A DNA stretch of 64,000 bases from an uncultured Bacteroidales bacterium (lineage in GTDB: Bacteria > Bacteroidota > Bacteroidia > Bacteroidales > F082). The notes below the pieces were generated by a model. It did no database searches. It had not been told where the DNA came from and saw only the letters and a list, made by a program, of their open reading frames with translations. Below, in pieces: positions 16,479 to 25,447 of the stretch (position 1 is the stretch's first letter; each line of letters begins with the position of its first letter). Made by a program: the position numbers and the translations under genes. The DNA lies in NCBI GenBank assembly GCA_905234765.1, contig CAJOIF010000018.1, positions 1 to 64,000 of the forward strand, in the 5' to 3' direction.

Positions 16479-16751
16479 CTGTTTGACGCAGGGACTTACG
16501 TCGCCTGCTTATTATCCTGTCGCCCCTACGGGGCTAGCCTGCCGGGGTGTTGCCCGAAGCTGCGCTGCGTTTGCATCGGGTTAATGTCGCCCCGCCCCTT
16601 CGGGGCTTTGCTCCCGCGCCGCTTTGCGTCATTGCGAGGAGGAACGACGAAGCAATCTAGGCCACCAGTTTCCATCGAAGTGATGGCCTGGATTGACTCC
16701 GTCGAATCTTCGATTTGCCACGCTTCGCTCGCAGTGACGCTAAGCGCGTCC
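16479..16751. other. Intergenic region with GC-rich hairpins and a REP-like element
   Basis: The stretch holds no convincing gene. It contains two GC hairpins, GCCCCTACGGGGC near 16522-16534 and GCCCCTTCGGGGC at 16594-16606, then the family C element. They may serve as terminators for the giant gene ending at 16752. Confidence 0.6.
16626..16740. repeat. Dispersed repeat family C, full 115-bp imperfect palindrome
   Basis: The left arm GCGTCATTGCGAGGAGGAAC (continuing GACGAAGCAATC) pairs imperfectly with the right arm ending GCTTCGCTCGCAGTGACGC, and the inner CAATCTAGGCCAC pairs with GATGGCCTGGATTG. The structure is REP- or MITE-like. A single arm recurs at 5908-5940. Confidence 0.75.
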
Positions 16752-19346
16752 TTATCTCACCACCATCTTCTGCGTCTTGACATTATCACCATTGATGAGT
16801 CGTATCACATACACCCCAGGTGCCATTCCCGTCGTAGAGACGCAATGCTTTGCGTCTCCTTGATACACAATTCGTCCCATCATATCAACCACCTGAACCG
16901 TTCCCTCGCCGTTGATGATGATGTTGCCATTATTAATGAACGCGAACGTCTCATTGTCACCATTTGCGTCCTCGCAAATGGAAAACACCAACCTGAACCG
17001 TGATTCATAGTCTGTCGTCTTGGCGGTAAAGGTGTATTCAGGCGTTTGCAGCAAATCCACATCTGCGCCCGTCATATTATCAATCAGGTGCAAATAAGCC
17101 ATTTCCACGTTTTCGGGATTGACCGTGATGGTGTATTGTCCGTTTTCGTTCGCACGGAAGTTGATGGGCATTTCGCCGTGGCCGTCGCTATAGGCGATTG
17201 CATATTCCTCATGGCTTTTCGGGATGTAGATGTTGGCGCGCGGCTTGCCGAAATAGAACTTGCCCAAAAGGCTGCCTTCATTGAAGCTCACGATGGCGTT
17301 GTCTTCTATGGCATTGTCACGTGTGTTAGCTTGTGCCACAGCGATTTGCAAATTGCCTTGGTTGGGGGCTGTGCTTTGTCGTGTCGCTTTGGTGAAGGTG
17401 ACCGTTTGGTTCTCATCGGTGGCCTGGACGATAACGCCGGTGAAAGGCGGGATGGGTTCTGAGGAGTTCACCTCTTCGGCCACGATACCACTGCCTTGTG
17501 CGTTCATTGTGTAATAGTTCTTATTGATAACGGCTTCGGTGAGGAACGGGTTGCCCACGAGGTTGTAGCCTGCGAAAGTAGCACTGACGTCGTAATCGAG
17601 ATCCACGTCCATGCTGCTGTCAGTGTTGATGGTGCCAGCGAAGGCCAAAGTGACATTTTTCTTATTGGCATAAAGGTAGCCCTTGCCGTTTTCGAGGGTG
17701 AAGCCTGTCGTGTGTGTTGGATTCTTGTAGTTCTCCCATTCCATGCTTGCGCTTTGGTTGAAGCGATAAAGGTCGTATTCCGCTATGGGGTCTGCAATAA
17801 GGTTGCCGACTGCCGTAGGTGCAATACCTCCTTCGGTGGTAACGGGCGAGGCGATGAACGCCCAATGGTCGCTTTCGGTGCTGTTGCCGTAGCCCGTCAC
17901 GTTATGCAAATAGCCTGGTACTGCGCCATTGTTGTCATATAGGTCGAATGGATCATCAGGGGATTGGCCGCCGCCGCAGCCAACATTGGTGGCGTTGGGA
18001 ACACCTGCAACAGTACAGTTGTAGTAGTAGTTGTTCAGAATATTGTTTTCTTGTCCGTAGTCCCAGCCTAAGATGGCACCGTAACTTTTGGTGCTGTATT
18101 GGTAGTTGTTGCTGCAGATGATGGCTGGAATGGTTGCATTGATAACGAGATTGTTGGCTAGGGTGGAAAAGGGATTGTTGGTCAAATCGGGACCTGCATT
18201 TGTTCCCACCAAACCGCCAAAATAATTGGCGTTGCTGGAGGCATCTTCGGTGATAGTGATGGTGACAGCACTGGAACAGTGGGTGACGTTGCCATTAGTA
18301 TAGCCTGCAATTCCCCCAACATGTTTAGAACCCGGTTGTATGACATGTAGGACAACATTGTCGGCCACATGGCAGTTTTCTATGGTAGCATGCCAACTAT
18401 TAAGACCGACGATACCTCCAATGTACTCGAAACCTGTAATTTCAGTGTCGGCGACCGTAAGATTGCAGATGGAGGGGAAGATAGTGTCGTTATAGGAAGT
18501 GCTAGTTATTCTGCCGAAGACACCTTGATTACAATCGCGATCGGATTGGTAGGGTCTGTAGATGCGGATGCCGCTAATGGTGTGGCCATTACCATCGAAG
18601 TAGCCATTGAAAGAAGGGTGGGGGTAGTATTCAATTCCATTGTAGTACAAATCGGTACCTATAGGAGTGTAGTTGCTGTCGTTGACACCATCGCCATCGT
18701 TGTCGATGGTCAGGACGTTGGGGTCATACGCAATGTCAGCACCTAATTTGAAGTATTTGCCATAGAAATGCATAACATTGTTCGTCAGATATGCCAGCAT
18801 GTCAAGCTCTGCTGTTGTAGAGATGATGAAGGGATTATCCTCGCTGCCATTCCCGTTGAAAGCATCAGTGTAGATAAACAGTACCAACATAGGCTCGTTT
18901 ATTCTCGGGTCATGCACCCAAACGAGTTCTTCACGAGCATACTGTAAAGATTGGGCTACTGTTCCATGATTGAGGCCATATCCAGGAGCCCAGGTACCAG
19001 GATTATTTCCGGCATACGAGTTATAACAATAAAAGTTACCGTCTCCGTAATATGAGCCGTTTCCATAAAACATTGGGTTGAACGAGCTGCAATTGGTGTA
19101 ACTGCCATGCTCAAAGCTATGGGAGATATAGGCTTTGGCATTATTATCACTCCAGCCCCAAATAGCCCCAACTTTACTGCCGGCACTGCAACCGTTGATG
19201 GTACCTGAGAACAGGCAGTCACTGATGGTCGTAGTCGATGTTTGACCATGACCTATGACACCCCCGCAATGGGACCCCGTAGTAGTAATCGTAGCTGTCA
19301 TTAAGATGTTGCTAATGCTATTCGTGCCCCAACCAATCCTGCGCAA
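16752..19346 (-). CDS. C-terminal part of the giant T9SS surface protein, separated by a frame break
   Basis: About 860 codons in a frame shifted relative to the upstream part. The only possible start is a TTG with no promoter, so this is best read as the continuation of the 19301-25312 gene. It begins with a GLUG-like module (GGVIGHGQTSTTTISDCLFS), contains further GLUG/beta-helix modules with GGIVGLNSWHATIENCHV and FNGYFDGNGHTISGIRI, then a beta-sandwich region, and ends with a typical T9SS type A sorting domain (VQVVDMMGRIVYQG ... GVYVIRLINGDNVKTQKMVV). The palindrome at 16831-16860 lies in the sorting-domain coding sequence. Without repair of the frame, this part is probably not translated. 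Confidence 0.75.
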   Translation of the reverse strand: MRRIGWGTNSISNILMTATITTTGSHCGGVIGHGQTSTTTISDCLFSGTINGCSAGSKVGAIWGWSDNNAKAYISHSFEHGSYTNCSSFNPMFYGNGSYYGDGNFYCYNSYAGNNPGTWAPGYGLNHGTVAQSLQYAREELVWVHDPRINEPMLVLFIYTDAFNGNGSEDNPFIISTTAELDMLAYLTNNVMHFYGKYFKLGADIAYDPNVLTIDNDGDGVNDSNYTPIGTDLYYNGIEYYPHPSFNGYFDGNGHTISGIRIYRPYQSDRDCNQGVFGRITSTSYNDTIFPSICNLTVADTEITGFEYIGGIVGLNSWHATIENCHVADNVVLHVIQPGSKHVGGIAGYTNGNVTHCSSAVTITITEDASSNANYFGGLVGTNAGPDLTNNPFSTLANNLVINATIPAIICSNNYQYSTKSYGAILGWDYGQENNILNNYYYNCTVAGVPNATNVGCGGGQSPDDPFDLYDNNGAVPGYLHNVTGYGNSTESDHWAFIASPVTTEGGIAPTAVGNLIADPIAEYDLYRFNQSASMEWENYKNPTHTTGFTLENGKGYLYANKKNVTLAFAGTINTDSSMDVDLDYDVSATFAGYNLVGNPFLTEAVINKNYYTMNAQGSGIVAEEVNSSEPIPPFTGVIVQATDENQTVTFTKATRQSTAPNQGNLQIAVAQANTRDNAIEDNAIVSFNEGSLLGKFYFGKPRANIYIPKSHEEYAIAYSDGHGEMPINFRANENGQYTITVNPENVEMAYLHLIDNMTGADVDLLQTPEYTFTAKTTDYESRFRLVFSICEDANGDNETFAFINNGNIIINGEGTVQVVDMMGRIVYQGDAKHCVSTTGMAPGVYVIRLINGDNVKTQKMVVR
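16831..16860. repeat. Dispersed palindrome family A (copy 2), inside the sorting-domain coding sequence
   Basis: GTAGAGACGCAATGC followed by TTTGCGTCTCCTTG is a degenerate form of the perfect palindrome at 9950-9979. On the coding strand it encodes QGDAKHCVST, the loop between GRIVY and TGMAPGVYV of the T9SS sorting domain, and keeps the frame open. Confidence 0.65.
19234..19332. repeat. Perfect 99-bp direct repeat, copy 2
   Basis: Identical over 99 bases to 24813-24911, from GTCGATGTTTGACC to TATTCGTGCCCCAA, and in the same orientation 5579 bp away. Both copies encode the same GLUG module (WGTNSISNILM ... GHGQTST). The frame break of the giant gene lies at the coding-strand 5' edge of this copy. 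Confidence 0.95.
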
Positions 19347-22300
19347 TGTATGTCACCATTGATAGTCCCGCTGACCTTCAAATTCTTGATGGTGGCGTTT
19401 TCGATGTAGCTAAAAGGTGCCACATGGGCAGCTTGGCTAGTGATGTTGGCAACGAGAGTGTGACCTTGGCCATCGAAGGTGCCAGCATATCTGTTGCTGT
19501 TAGTGCCAATCATCGTCTGGTCATCCCCAAGGTCAATATCCGCTGTCATTCGGGCATTGGCATCGTTTTCGCCTTCGTCAACAAGCATCGCTAAAAGCTG
19601 CCAGTGTGCTACGCTACTTATCAGATAGTAGCCTTCCTCATCTTGTGCTAAAACACCGGCATCAGGATTGTTGCTGTAGCCATCAATGGAGCGATACACG
19701 CGCAGCGCCGTATTGTCAAACACCACCAAGACAGGTTGGGGATGGGTGCCAATAGTCTGTCCCCAAACGAGTTCATCTCTTCTGTTCTGTAGTTTGTATG
19801 CCGTATAGCCGCTGGCCAGCTGCTCGGCATTGGCCAATGTGCCTTGTACGGTGCCAAGTTGCTGCGTGTAATAGCAGTTGTTGATGGTAGTGGTTCCTGC
19901 TCCTTGTCGCATGATGCAATAGCTATTGTTGGCACCTAAGCTAAGTGCCGATGGGGCAAATAAGCAGTTCTCGATGGTCGCAGTGCCGTTTTTGTAGCCC
20001 ATGATGCCGCCATTGCCCCATGCATTGGCTGCATCGAAGCTACCGTCGAACCGACAGTCACGGATAATGACCGTTTGATTGTTAGTCAAGTGGCTGACGA
20101 CACCACCCATGCAACCTTCGCCGTTCACCGATGAGGTGATATTGACGCTGCTGCGGCACTTTTCAATAAGGCTTTGGGTGCCTTGCACGTCGCCAACTAC
20201 ACCAGCCGCAAACTTGGTGCTGGTATGGATGCTTCCGTCCACATGAAGATTCTTTATGGTGGCATTTCGAATAAATAGGAACGGTGCGGCCCCATAATCC
20301 ATGCTTTGAGAATAGGCGAGGCCAGTCCTGTCATAGTTAATGGTGAGCGTGTGGCCTTGTCCGTCAAAGATGCCGGAGTATGGGGTTGTGACGTCGCCTA
20401 TCATGGTGTTATCCACCACGGTTACGTCATTCGTCATGCGTGCGTTGCTCAGCGGGAATTCTTCGACAACAATGCAGAATTCCTCCCAATCGGCTGTGCC
20501 ACCTATGAGATAATAACCATCTTCGTCTTGCAGCAAGCCTGTATATGCCGTAGGCTCGTTAGTGTAGGTTTGTCCACGATAAATCCGTGTGCCTTCCTCG
20601 TCGGTAAGGCGTGGAAACAAGTCGGTGCCAAGCAGTTGCCCCCAATGCTGCTCAGGACGTGTGCCTTGCAGACGGAAGGTCACATACCCTGATTCCAGCT
20701 GAGCGTCCGAGACGGATTGTGCAAGACTCTCATTGTTGGTAACGTTATTACTTCTGTAATAACAATTGACAGCCGTGCTTTGTCCGTTGTTTTGTGTCGC
20801 GCCAAGAGCATATGTGTAGTTTTTATCCAGATTCACGAAATCGCCGTTGTTTAAGCAGTAATTATATGTGATAGTTCCCGAATTCTCTTTCCATCCGAGG
20901 AACGGGGCTGCATAACGGAAACTGGAGACGCCTGTGATAGTGCCGTTGTATAGGCAATCGGTGAGGGTGATGGTAGATGTTTTGCCTTGTCCGATGAAGC
21001 CGGCAATATGCATGTTTGTCGTGGATGGCGTAACGGTAAAGTTTACATTTGACTCGCAATCTTGCATGGTCAAAGTTGAGGCGGGCTTCACAAATCCGAC
21101 AAAACCGCCCACAAGCCTATGGTTTGCGGTGATGGTTCCGTTTACTTTAAGGTTTTGGATAGTGGCATTTTCCACGTAGGCGAACAGTCCGCCTTCAACA
21201 TCTTGTGCCGTGCGGTATTGTATCGTCAAGGTGTGTCCTTGGCCGTCAATCGTTCCTTGGTAGGTGATGTAGTTGCTTTCGTTGGAACCCACGCCGAGTT
21301 TTCCTACATGGCTTGTCAAGTCGATGTCAGTAGTAATACGTCCGTTCACAGTAGGATTGGCACGTGAATAGACCACGAATTTATCCCAATCGTCAGCTGT
21401 GTTGATAAGATAGTAGCCTTCGCTGTCGGCGGTGAGGTCGAAAGCAAGGGTGGCAATCTCGTCGTTTGCTCCGAGTGTAGCCTGTGCGTATGGTGGCAGT
21501 ATAATCTTGGTGGCTGTTGGCACGCCATAGAAAATGGTGTAGTAGCCACGTAACGAAGTATAATAATAGAGTTCCCAAACATTCACGCATTTAGAGACAT
21601 CTAAAGTCTGAAGCTGGTTGCAATTATAGAACAAATTAATGCCGATAGCTCCCAATGTTGATGGCAGCACCACGTTCTTCATGCCGCTATACTGGAACAC
21701 ATCGCGGTTGATGCTGGTCACGCCCTCTTCGATGGTGAGGTTCTCCATCGCTGTGCAGTTGGCAAACGACCAGTCCTGAATGGAAGTTAACCCGCCGTGA
21801 AGAACCACGTTGTTCAAGCTCGTGCAATAGCGGAAGGCTGAATTGCCAATGGTCTTAACCGACGATGGAATGGTGATGCCTGTCAATGAGCTACATTGAT
21901 AGAATGTATTATTAGGAATACTGGTCAACTGACAACCATCCTCAAACGAAACTTCCGCTAATAACCCGCACGATTGGAATACACTTGTTCCTATGGTGGT
22001 CACACTGTTAGGAATAGTGATGGATGTCAATGCATCACAATCGTAGAATGCATTGTTATTTATGGTAGTGACACTTGAAGGAATGGTCACATTGTTAAGA
22101 TGTGTGCAGTTGCGGAACGCTTCAAAGGGTAATGTGGTCACTTGATTTGAGATGGTTACCGATTCCAGATTGGTGCAACCTTTAAACACATAATCGCCAA
22201 GAGTGGTCACGCTGTTTGGTATTACCATATTATTCAGCAAGGTGCAATTCTCAAAAGCACATTGGCCAATAGTTGTCACCGAGGTTGGAATGGTAAAAGA

Positions 22301-25300
22301 TGTCAAATGGGAGTCGCCGGAGAACAGATATTGGGGCAGTGAGGTGATATTAATGCCGTCTGCCATTGTGACATTTGCCAGCAAAGTGCAACCGGCAAAA
22401 GCGGCACTATTAATAGTGGTCACCGATGACGGTATGCTTATGGAAGTCAATTTGCTACAATTTTGGAATGCATTATCGGAAATGGTTTCTATACCATCGG
22501 ATATAGTAATGTTTTCCAATTCGGTACAATTGTAAAACATATGTGCTCCAATAGTATGGCAATAGACATTGGCACTTTCCAGACCGCAACTTTGGAAAGC
22601 ATAGCTTTCCACTGTAGTTATCGTAGAAGGTATGGTTACTTCGGTTAAGTTGGCGCAACTTGCAAAAGCTGAGTTGTTTATCCTCGTTACGTTGGATGGG
22701 AATGTGATAGAAGTTAGAGCTGAACCGTTGAAAGCAGAACTACCAATGGTTGTAATTGATAATGGAATAGTTATACCTGTCAAGGAACTACATTCGCGGA
22801 AAACCTCATTAGGGATAGTAGTCAACTGGCAACCTTCTTCAAAAGTAACCGAAGACAGCTCACCACACGATCGAAATACGTTTGTGCCTAATGCAGTCAC
22901 ACTGTTGGGAATAGTGATGGAAGTCAGCGCGTCGCAGTCCCAAAACACATTATTATTAATAGTAGTCACGCTGGAAGGAATCACCACATTGTTCAAATGG
23001 GTGCAGTTGCGGAACGTTTCGTTGGGTATTGTAGCCAATTGGTTCGAGATGGTTACCGAAGTCAGATTGGTACAGCTTTTCAACACATTAACACCAAGTG
23101 TTTTCACAGTGTTGGGAAGGACAATTGAAACCAGATTGCTACAGTTTTCAAACGCACATTGGTTGATGGTCTCCAAAGCGCCGTCAGCTGGCAGGCTGAT
23201 GCTTGTCATTGCAGTGCAATTGGTGAACGCATACAAGCCTATGGTTTTTACATTTCTGCCAATGGTAAGCGAGGTAAAATTGGTCTTGCTATTGAAAGCG
23301 TTATCGGCTATATATACAACTAGATTGCCGTCAATCTCGTCAGGAATGACAAGAGTATAGTTCGCAGGAGGGGTGAAGCCAGGGTCGAAACCTGTGATAG
23401 TCAGTTCGTTGTTTGCATTACAAGTATAGGAAAACGGCTGAAGGCTCTGGTCGGGGATAGCCTGAGTCGGGTCGTTGGTGTAGCCTGTGGCGGAGCGATA
23501 CACGCGCTTGCTCTCGTCGCTGGTAAGTACTGGCAGCGGGTCAACACCGATTTCCTGTCCCCAAACCAATTCTGTACGTCCGTTTTGCAGGTAGAATGCG
23601 GTACGGCCGTTGGCAAGCTCGTCTGCTGTGGCTTGATTGCCCTGTATGGTGCCGAGTGCCGTCTTGAAATGGCTGTTGCTGATATAGCCACTGCCAAAAT
23701 TGTTTCGCACAAACGTGGCGCAGTCACCGCTTCCAAGCCCGTTGGCAAAGGTGGCAGCCAAAAGAGAATTTTTGATATAGACATTGCCAGACGCGCGAAC
23801 CACCACAAATCCAGCAGCACCTGTTTTAGTGGTGCCTGCCGTGAGAATACCATCGTAAATGCAGTCTTGTATGGTCAGATTGTGGTTGTCGTGGTAGTTG
23901 TTGTAAGTAATGCCGGCCATTCCGCGTGCGCCATTTGTGTAAGTGATATCCACTGAGCTGTGGCAATTCTCAATGAGAACGACTCCGTTGGTCCAGCCCA
24001 CGATGCCGGCAACGCCTTCATGGGTGGATGTTATCGTGCCTGCGGTATGAAGATTGCGGATGGTACCGTTCCACACATAGCCAAAGGGGGCGCAGCCGAG
24101 ATAGCCTGGTACGGCGAGACCCGCATCGGTATAACCTGCTGCAATGCTTTCAGTAACATAGTGGATGGTGAGTGTGTGTCCTTGACCATCGAAGATACCC
24201 CTAAACGGTCTCCGATATTGGGCGTTAGGATAGTATCCGTCGCCAACCATCACCTGTGCATCACCGAGGTCAATGTCGGCAGTCATCTTGGCGTTTACTC
24301 CTTGTTCCATTTCATCAACCAACATGGCAAGAGCTCTCCAATCATCCGAAGTGCCAATCAAGAAATATCCATCTGAGTCTTGGCTAAGAAGAGCCTCTTC
24401 TGGATTATTGGAATAGCCGTCTATAGTGCGATAAACACGCAGGGCTGTATTATCGAACAGATGCAACTTGGGTAGGTTTTGGGTGGCTATAGTCTGTCCC
24501 CATACAAGGTCGCCTCTATTGCTTTGAAGCTTGTAAGTGATTTCTCCGCTGGCAAGTTGCTCGCTTGTTGCCAGCAAACCATAAGCATTTCCGCCAGTCT
24601 TGGCATTTACATAATAGGTAGCGCTTATGTTTCTCGTTCCGTTCCCTTGACTGATGGGGTTAAACGAACTACAATTGGTGTAACTGCCATTCTCAAGGCA
24701 ACTGTAGATGTTGGCTGTGGCATTATCACTCCAGCCCCAGATGGCACCAACTGTACTGCCGGCACTGCGACCGTTAATGGTGCCTGAGAATAGGCAGTCC
24801 CTGAGGGTCATGGTCGATGTTTGACCATGACCTATGACACCCCCGCAATGGGACCCCGTAGTAGTAATCGTAGCTGTCATTAAGATGTTGCTAATGCTAT
24901 TCGTGCCCCAAGCACAATGTATGGCACCATTGACAGTTCCGCTGACCGTCAAATTCTTGATGGTGGCATTTTGGATATAACCAAAAGGAGCCTCAAAGCC
25001 AGCGGTTCCACTGATGTTGGCGGTGATGGTCTTATAGTTTCCATCAAACGTTCCTGCATATATCTTGCTGCTGGTGCCAATCATCGTAGAGACGGTGATA
25101 TTGTCTGCCGTAAGTCGGGCGTTGGCGTTAGTGGCAATAGTTCCATCGCTGATACCAGTGGCGAAATCCTGCCAGTCCTGCGAAGAGCCGATGAGATAAT
25201 ACCCGTCGTCAGGGTCTTGTTGAATGGCCCACGCCGAAGTTGTGAGCACCGCGAGGAGCAGCGTCAGGGCTGTCCTTGCGAGGTTGTTTTTCAGATTTGT

Positions 25301-25312
25301 AATGAATTTCAT
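19301..25312 (-). CDS. Giant BspA-like surface protein, N-terminal 2003 aa, ending at a frame break
   Basis: 2003 aa. The signal peptide ends near residue 29 (LTTSAWA). Residues ~30-630 and ~1290-2000 are GLUG/beta-helix modules, each opening with a YYLI-x-(S/T)-x-x-DW motif and an FDGQGHTL motif. Residues ~630-1290 are about 25 BspA-type LRR_5 repeats of ~23 residues (NNVFWDCDALTSITIPNSVT). No sorting domain is reached: the frame runs out at GDIHCAGLVGARIALATS, where other modules continue with a Trp and GTNSIS. The T9SS sorting domain is in another frame downstream, so the intact gene would encode roughly 2860 aa. BspA-like proteins bind host or microbial surfaces. The predicted -7 element is at 25349. 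Confidence 0.85.
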   Translation of the reverse strand: MKFITNLKNNLARTALTLLLAVLTTSAWAIQQDPDDGYYLIGSSQDWQDFATGISDGTIATNANARLTADNITVSTMIGTSSKIYAGTFDGNYKTITANISGTAGFEAPFGYIQNATIKNLTVSGTVNGAIHCAWGTNSISNILMTATITTTGSHCGGVIGHGQTSTMTLRDCLFSGTINGRSAGSTVGAIWGWSDNATANIYSCLENGSYTNCSSFNPISQGNGTRNISATYYVNAKTGGNAYGLLATSEQLASGEITYKLQSNRGDLVWGQTIATQNLPKLHLFDNTALRVYRTIDGYSNNPEEALLSQDSDGYFLIGTSDDWRALAMLVDEMEQGVNAKMTADIDLGDAQVMVGDGYYPNAQYRRPFRGIFDGQGHTLTIHYVTESIAAGYTDAGLAVPGYLGCAPFGYVWNGTIRNLHTAGTITSTHEGVAGIVGWTNGVVLIENCHSSVDITYTNGARGMAGITYNNYHDNHNLTIQDCIYDGILTAGTTKTGAAGFVVVRASGNVYIKNSLLAATFANGLGSGDCATFVRNNFGSGYISNSHFKTALGTIQGNQATADELANGRTAFYLQNGRTELVWGQEIGVDPLPVLTSDESKRVYRSATGYTNDPTQAIPDQSLQPFSYTCNANNELTITGFDPGFTPPANYTLVIPDEIDGNLVVYIADNAFNSKTNFTSLTIGRNVKTIGLYAFTNCTAMTSISLPADGALETINQCAFENCSNLVSIVLPNTVKTLGVNVLKSCTNLTSVTISNQLATIPNETFRNCTHLNNVVIPSSVTTINNNVFWDCDALTSITIPNSVTALGTNVFRSCGELSSVTFEEGCQLTTIPNEVFRECSSLTGITIPLSITTIGSSAFNGSALTSITFPSNVTRINNSAFASCANLTEVTIPSTITTVESYAFQSCGLESANVYCHTIGAHMFYNCTELENITISDGIETISDNAFQNCSKLTSISIPSSVTTINSAAFAGCTLLANVTMADGINITSLPQYLFSGDSHLTSFTIPTSVTTIGQCAFENCTLLNNMVIPNSVTTLGDYVFKGCTNLESVTISNQVTTLPFEAFRNCTHLNNVTIPSSVTTINNNAFYDCDALTSITIPNSVTTIGTSVFQSCGLLAEVSFEDGCQLTSIPNNTFYQCSSLTGITIPSSVKTIGNSAFRYCTSLNNVVLHGGLTSIQDWSFANCTAMENLTIEEGVTSINRDVFQYSGMKNVVLPSTLGAIGINLFYNCNQLQTLDVSKCVNVWELYYYTSLRGYYTIFYGVPTATKIILPPYAQATLGANDEIATLAFDLTADSEGYYLINTADDWDKFVVYSRANPTVNGRITTDIDLTSHVGKLGVGSNESNYITYQGTIDGQGHTLTIQYRTAQDVEGGLFAYVENATIQNLKVNGTITANHRLVGGFVGFVKPASTLTMQDCESNVNFTVTPSTTNMHIAGFIGQGKTSTITLTDCLYNGTITGVSSFRYAAPFLGWKENSGTITYNYCLNNGDFVNLDKNYTYALGATQNNGQSTAVNCYYRSNNVTNNESLAQSVSDAQLESGYVTFRLQGTRPEQHWGQLLGTDLFPRLTDEEGTRIYRGQTYTNEPTAYTGLLQDEDGYYLIGGTADWEEFCIVVEEFPLSNARMTNDVTVVDNTMIGDVTTPYSGIFDGQGHTLTINYDRTGLAYSQSMDYGAAPFLFIRNATIKNLHVDGSIHTSTKFAAGVVGDVQGTQSLIEKCRSSVNITSSVNGEGCMGGVVSHLTNNQTVIIRDCRFDGSFDAANAWGNGGIMGYKNGTATIENCLFAPSALSLGANNSYCIMRQGAGTTTINNCYYTQQLGTVQGTLANAEQLASGYTAYKLQNRRDELVWGQTIGTHPQPVLVVFDNTALRVYRSIDGYSNNPDAGVLAQDEEGYYLISSVAHWQLLAMLVDEGENDANARMTADIDLGDDQTMIGTNSNRYAGTFDGQGHTLVANITSQAAHVAPFSYIENATIKNLKVSGTINGDIHCAGLVGARIALATS
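21850..22272. repeat. Internal duplicated block of six LRR_5 repeats, copy B
   Basis: LRR repeats 16-21 of the array (QCAFENCTLL to CSSLTGITIP) repeat the order and near-sequence of repeats 3-8 at about 22765-23165, including a non-standard GCQLT(S/T)IP unit, so about 420 bp was duplicated as a block. Boundaries are approximate. Confidence 0.65.
22765..23165. repeat. Internal duplicated block of six LRR_5 repeats, copy A
   Basis: This is the partner of 21850-22272. Shared runs include FRNCTHLNNV(V/T)IPSSVTTINNN and DCDALTSITIPNSVT at protein level. Boundaries are approximate. Confidence 0.65.
24813..24911. repeat. Perfect 99-bp direct repeat, copy 1
   Basis: It is identical to 19234-19332 and encodes the first GLUG module of the giant protein at about residues 134-166. 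Upstream of it (coding sense), this copy reads HCAWGTNS, lacking the GLVG found in copy 2, an in-frame loss of residues at the same place where copy 2 loses frame. Confidence 0.95.
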
Positions 25313-25348
25313 TGTGTTAAAGGATTATTTGTTTGTTAAGTAATTGTT

Positions 25349-25356
25349 CAAAATTA
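25349..25356 (-). promoter_or_regulatory. Predicted -7 element of the giant surface-protein gene
   Basis: CAAAATTA (TAATTTTG on the coding strand) matches TAnnTTTG and lies 37 bases upstream of the ATG at 25312. Confidence 0.45.
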
Positions 25357-25372
25357 AACTGCATATTGTTTT

Positions 25373-25447
25373 GACACGGGACTTCGGGACACGGGACACG
25401 GGACAAACCAAATGTCTCGCGTCCCGCAGTCTCGTGTCTCGCGTCTA
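25373..25447. repeat. Dispersed repeat family B, hairpin copy
   Basis: GACACGGGACTTCGGGACAC (plus GGGACA) pairs with TGTCTCGCGTCCCGCAGTCT (plus CGTGTC) over ~26 positions with a 7-base loop AACCAAA. Most mismatches become G-U pairs in RNA. The reverse complement of this element occurs at 45349-45416. Confidence 0.75.

Noticed and set aside
21500..23420. Regularly spaced ~70-bp repeats resembling a CRISPR array
   Set aside because: They are the coding repeats of BspA-type LRRs (about 23 codons each), diverged and in one open frame, with no cas genes.
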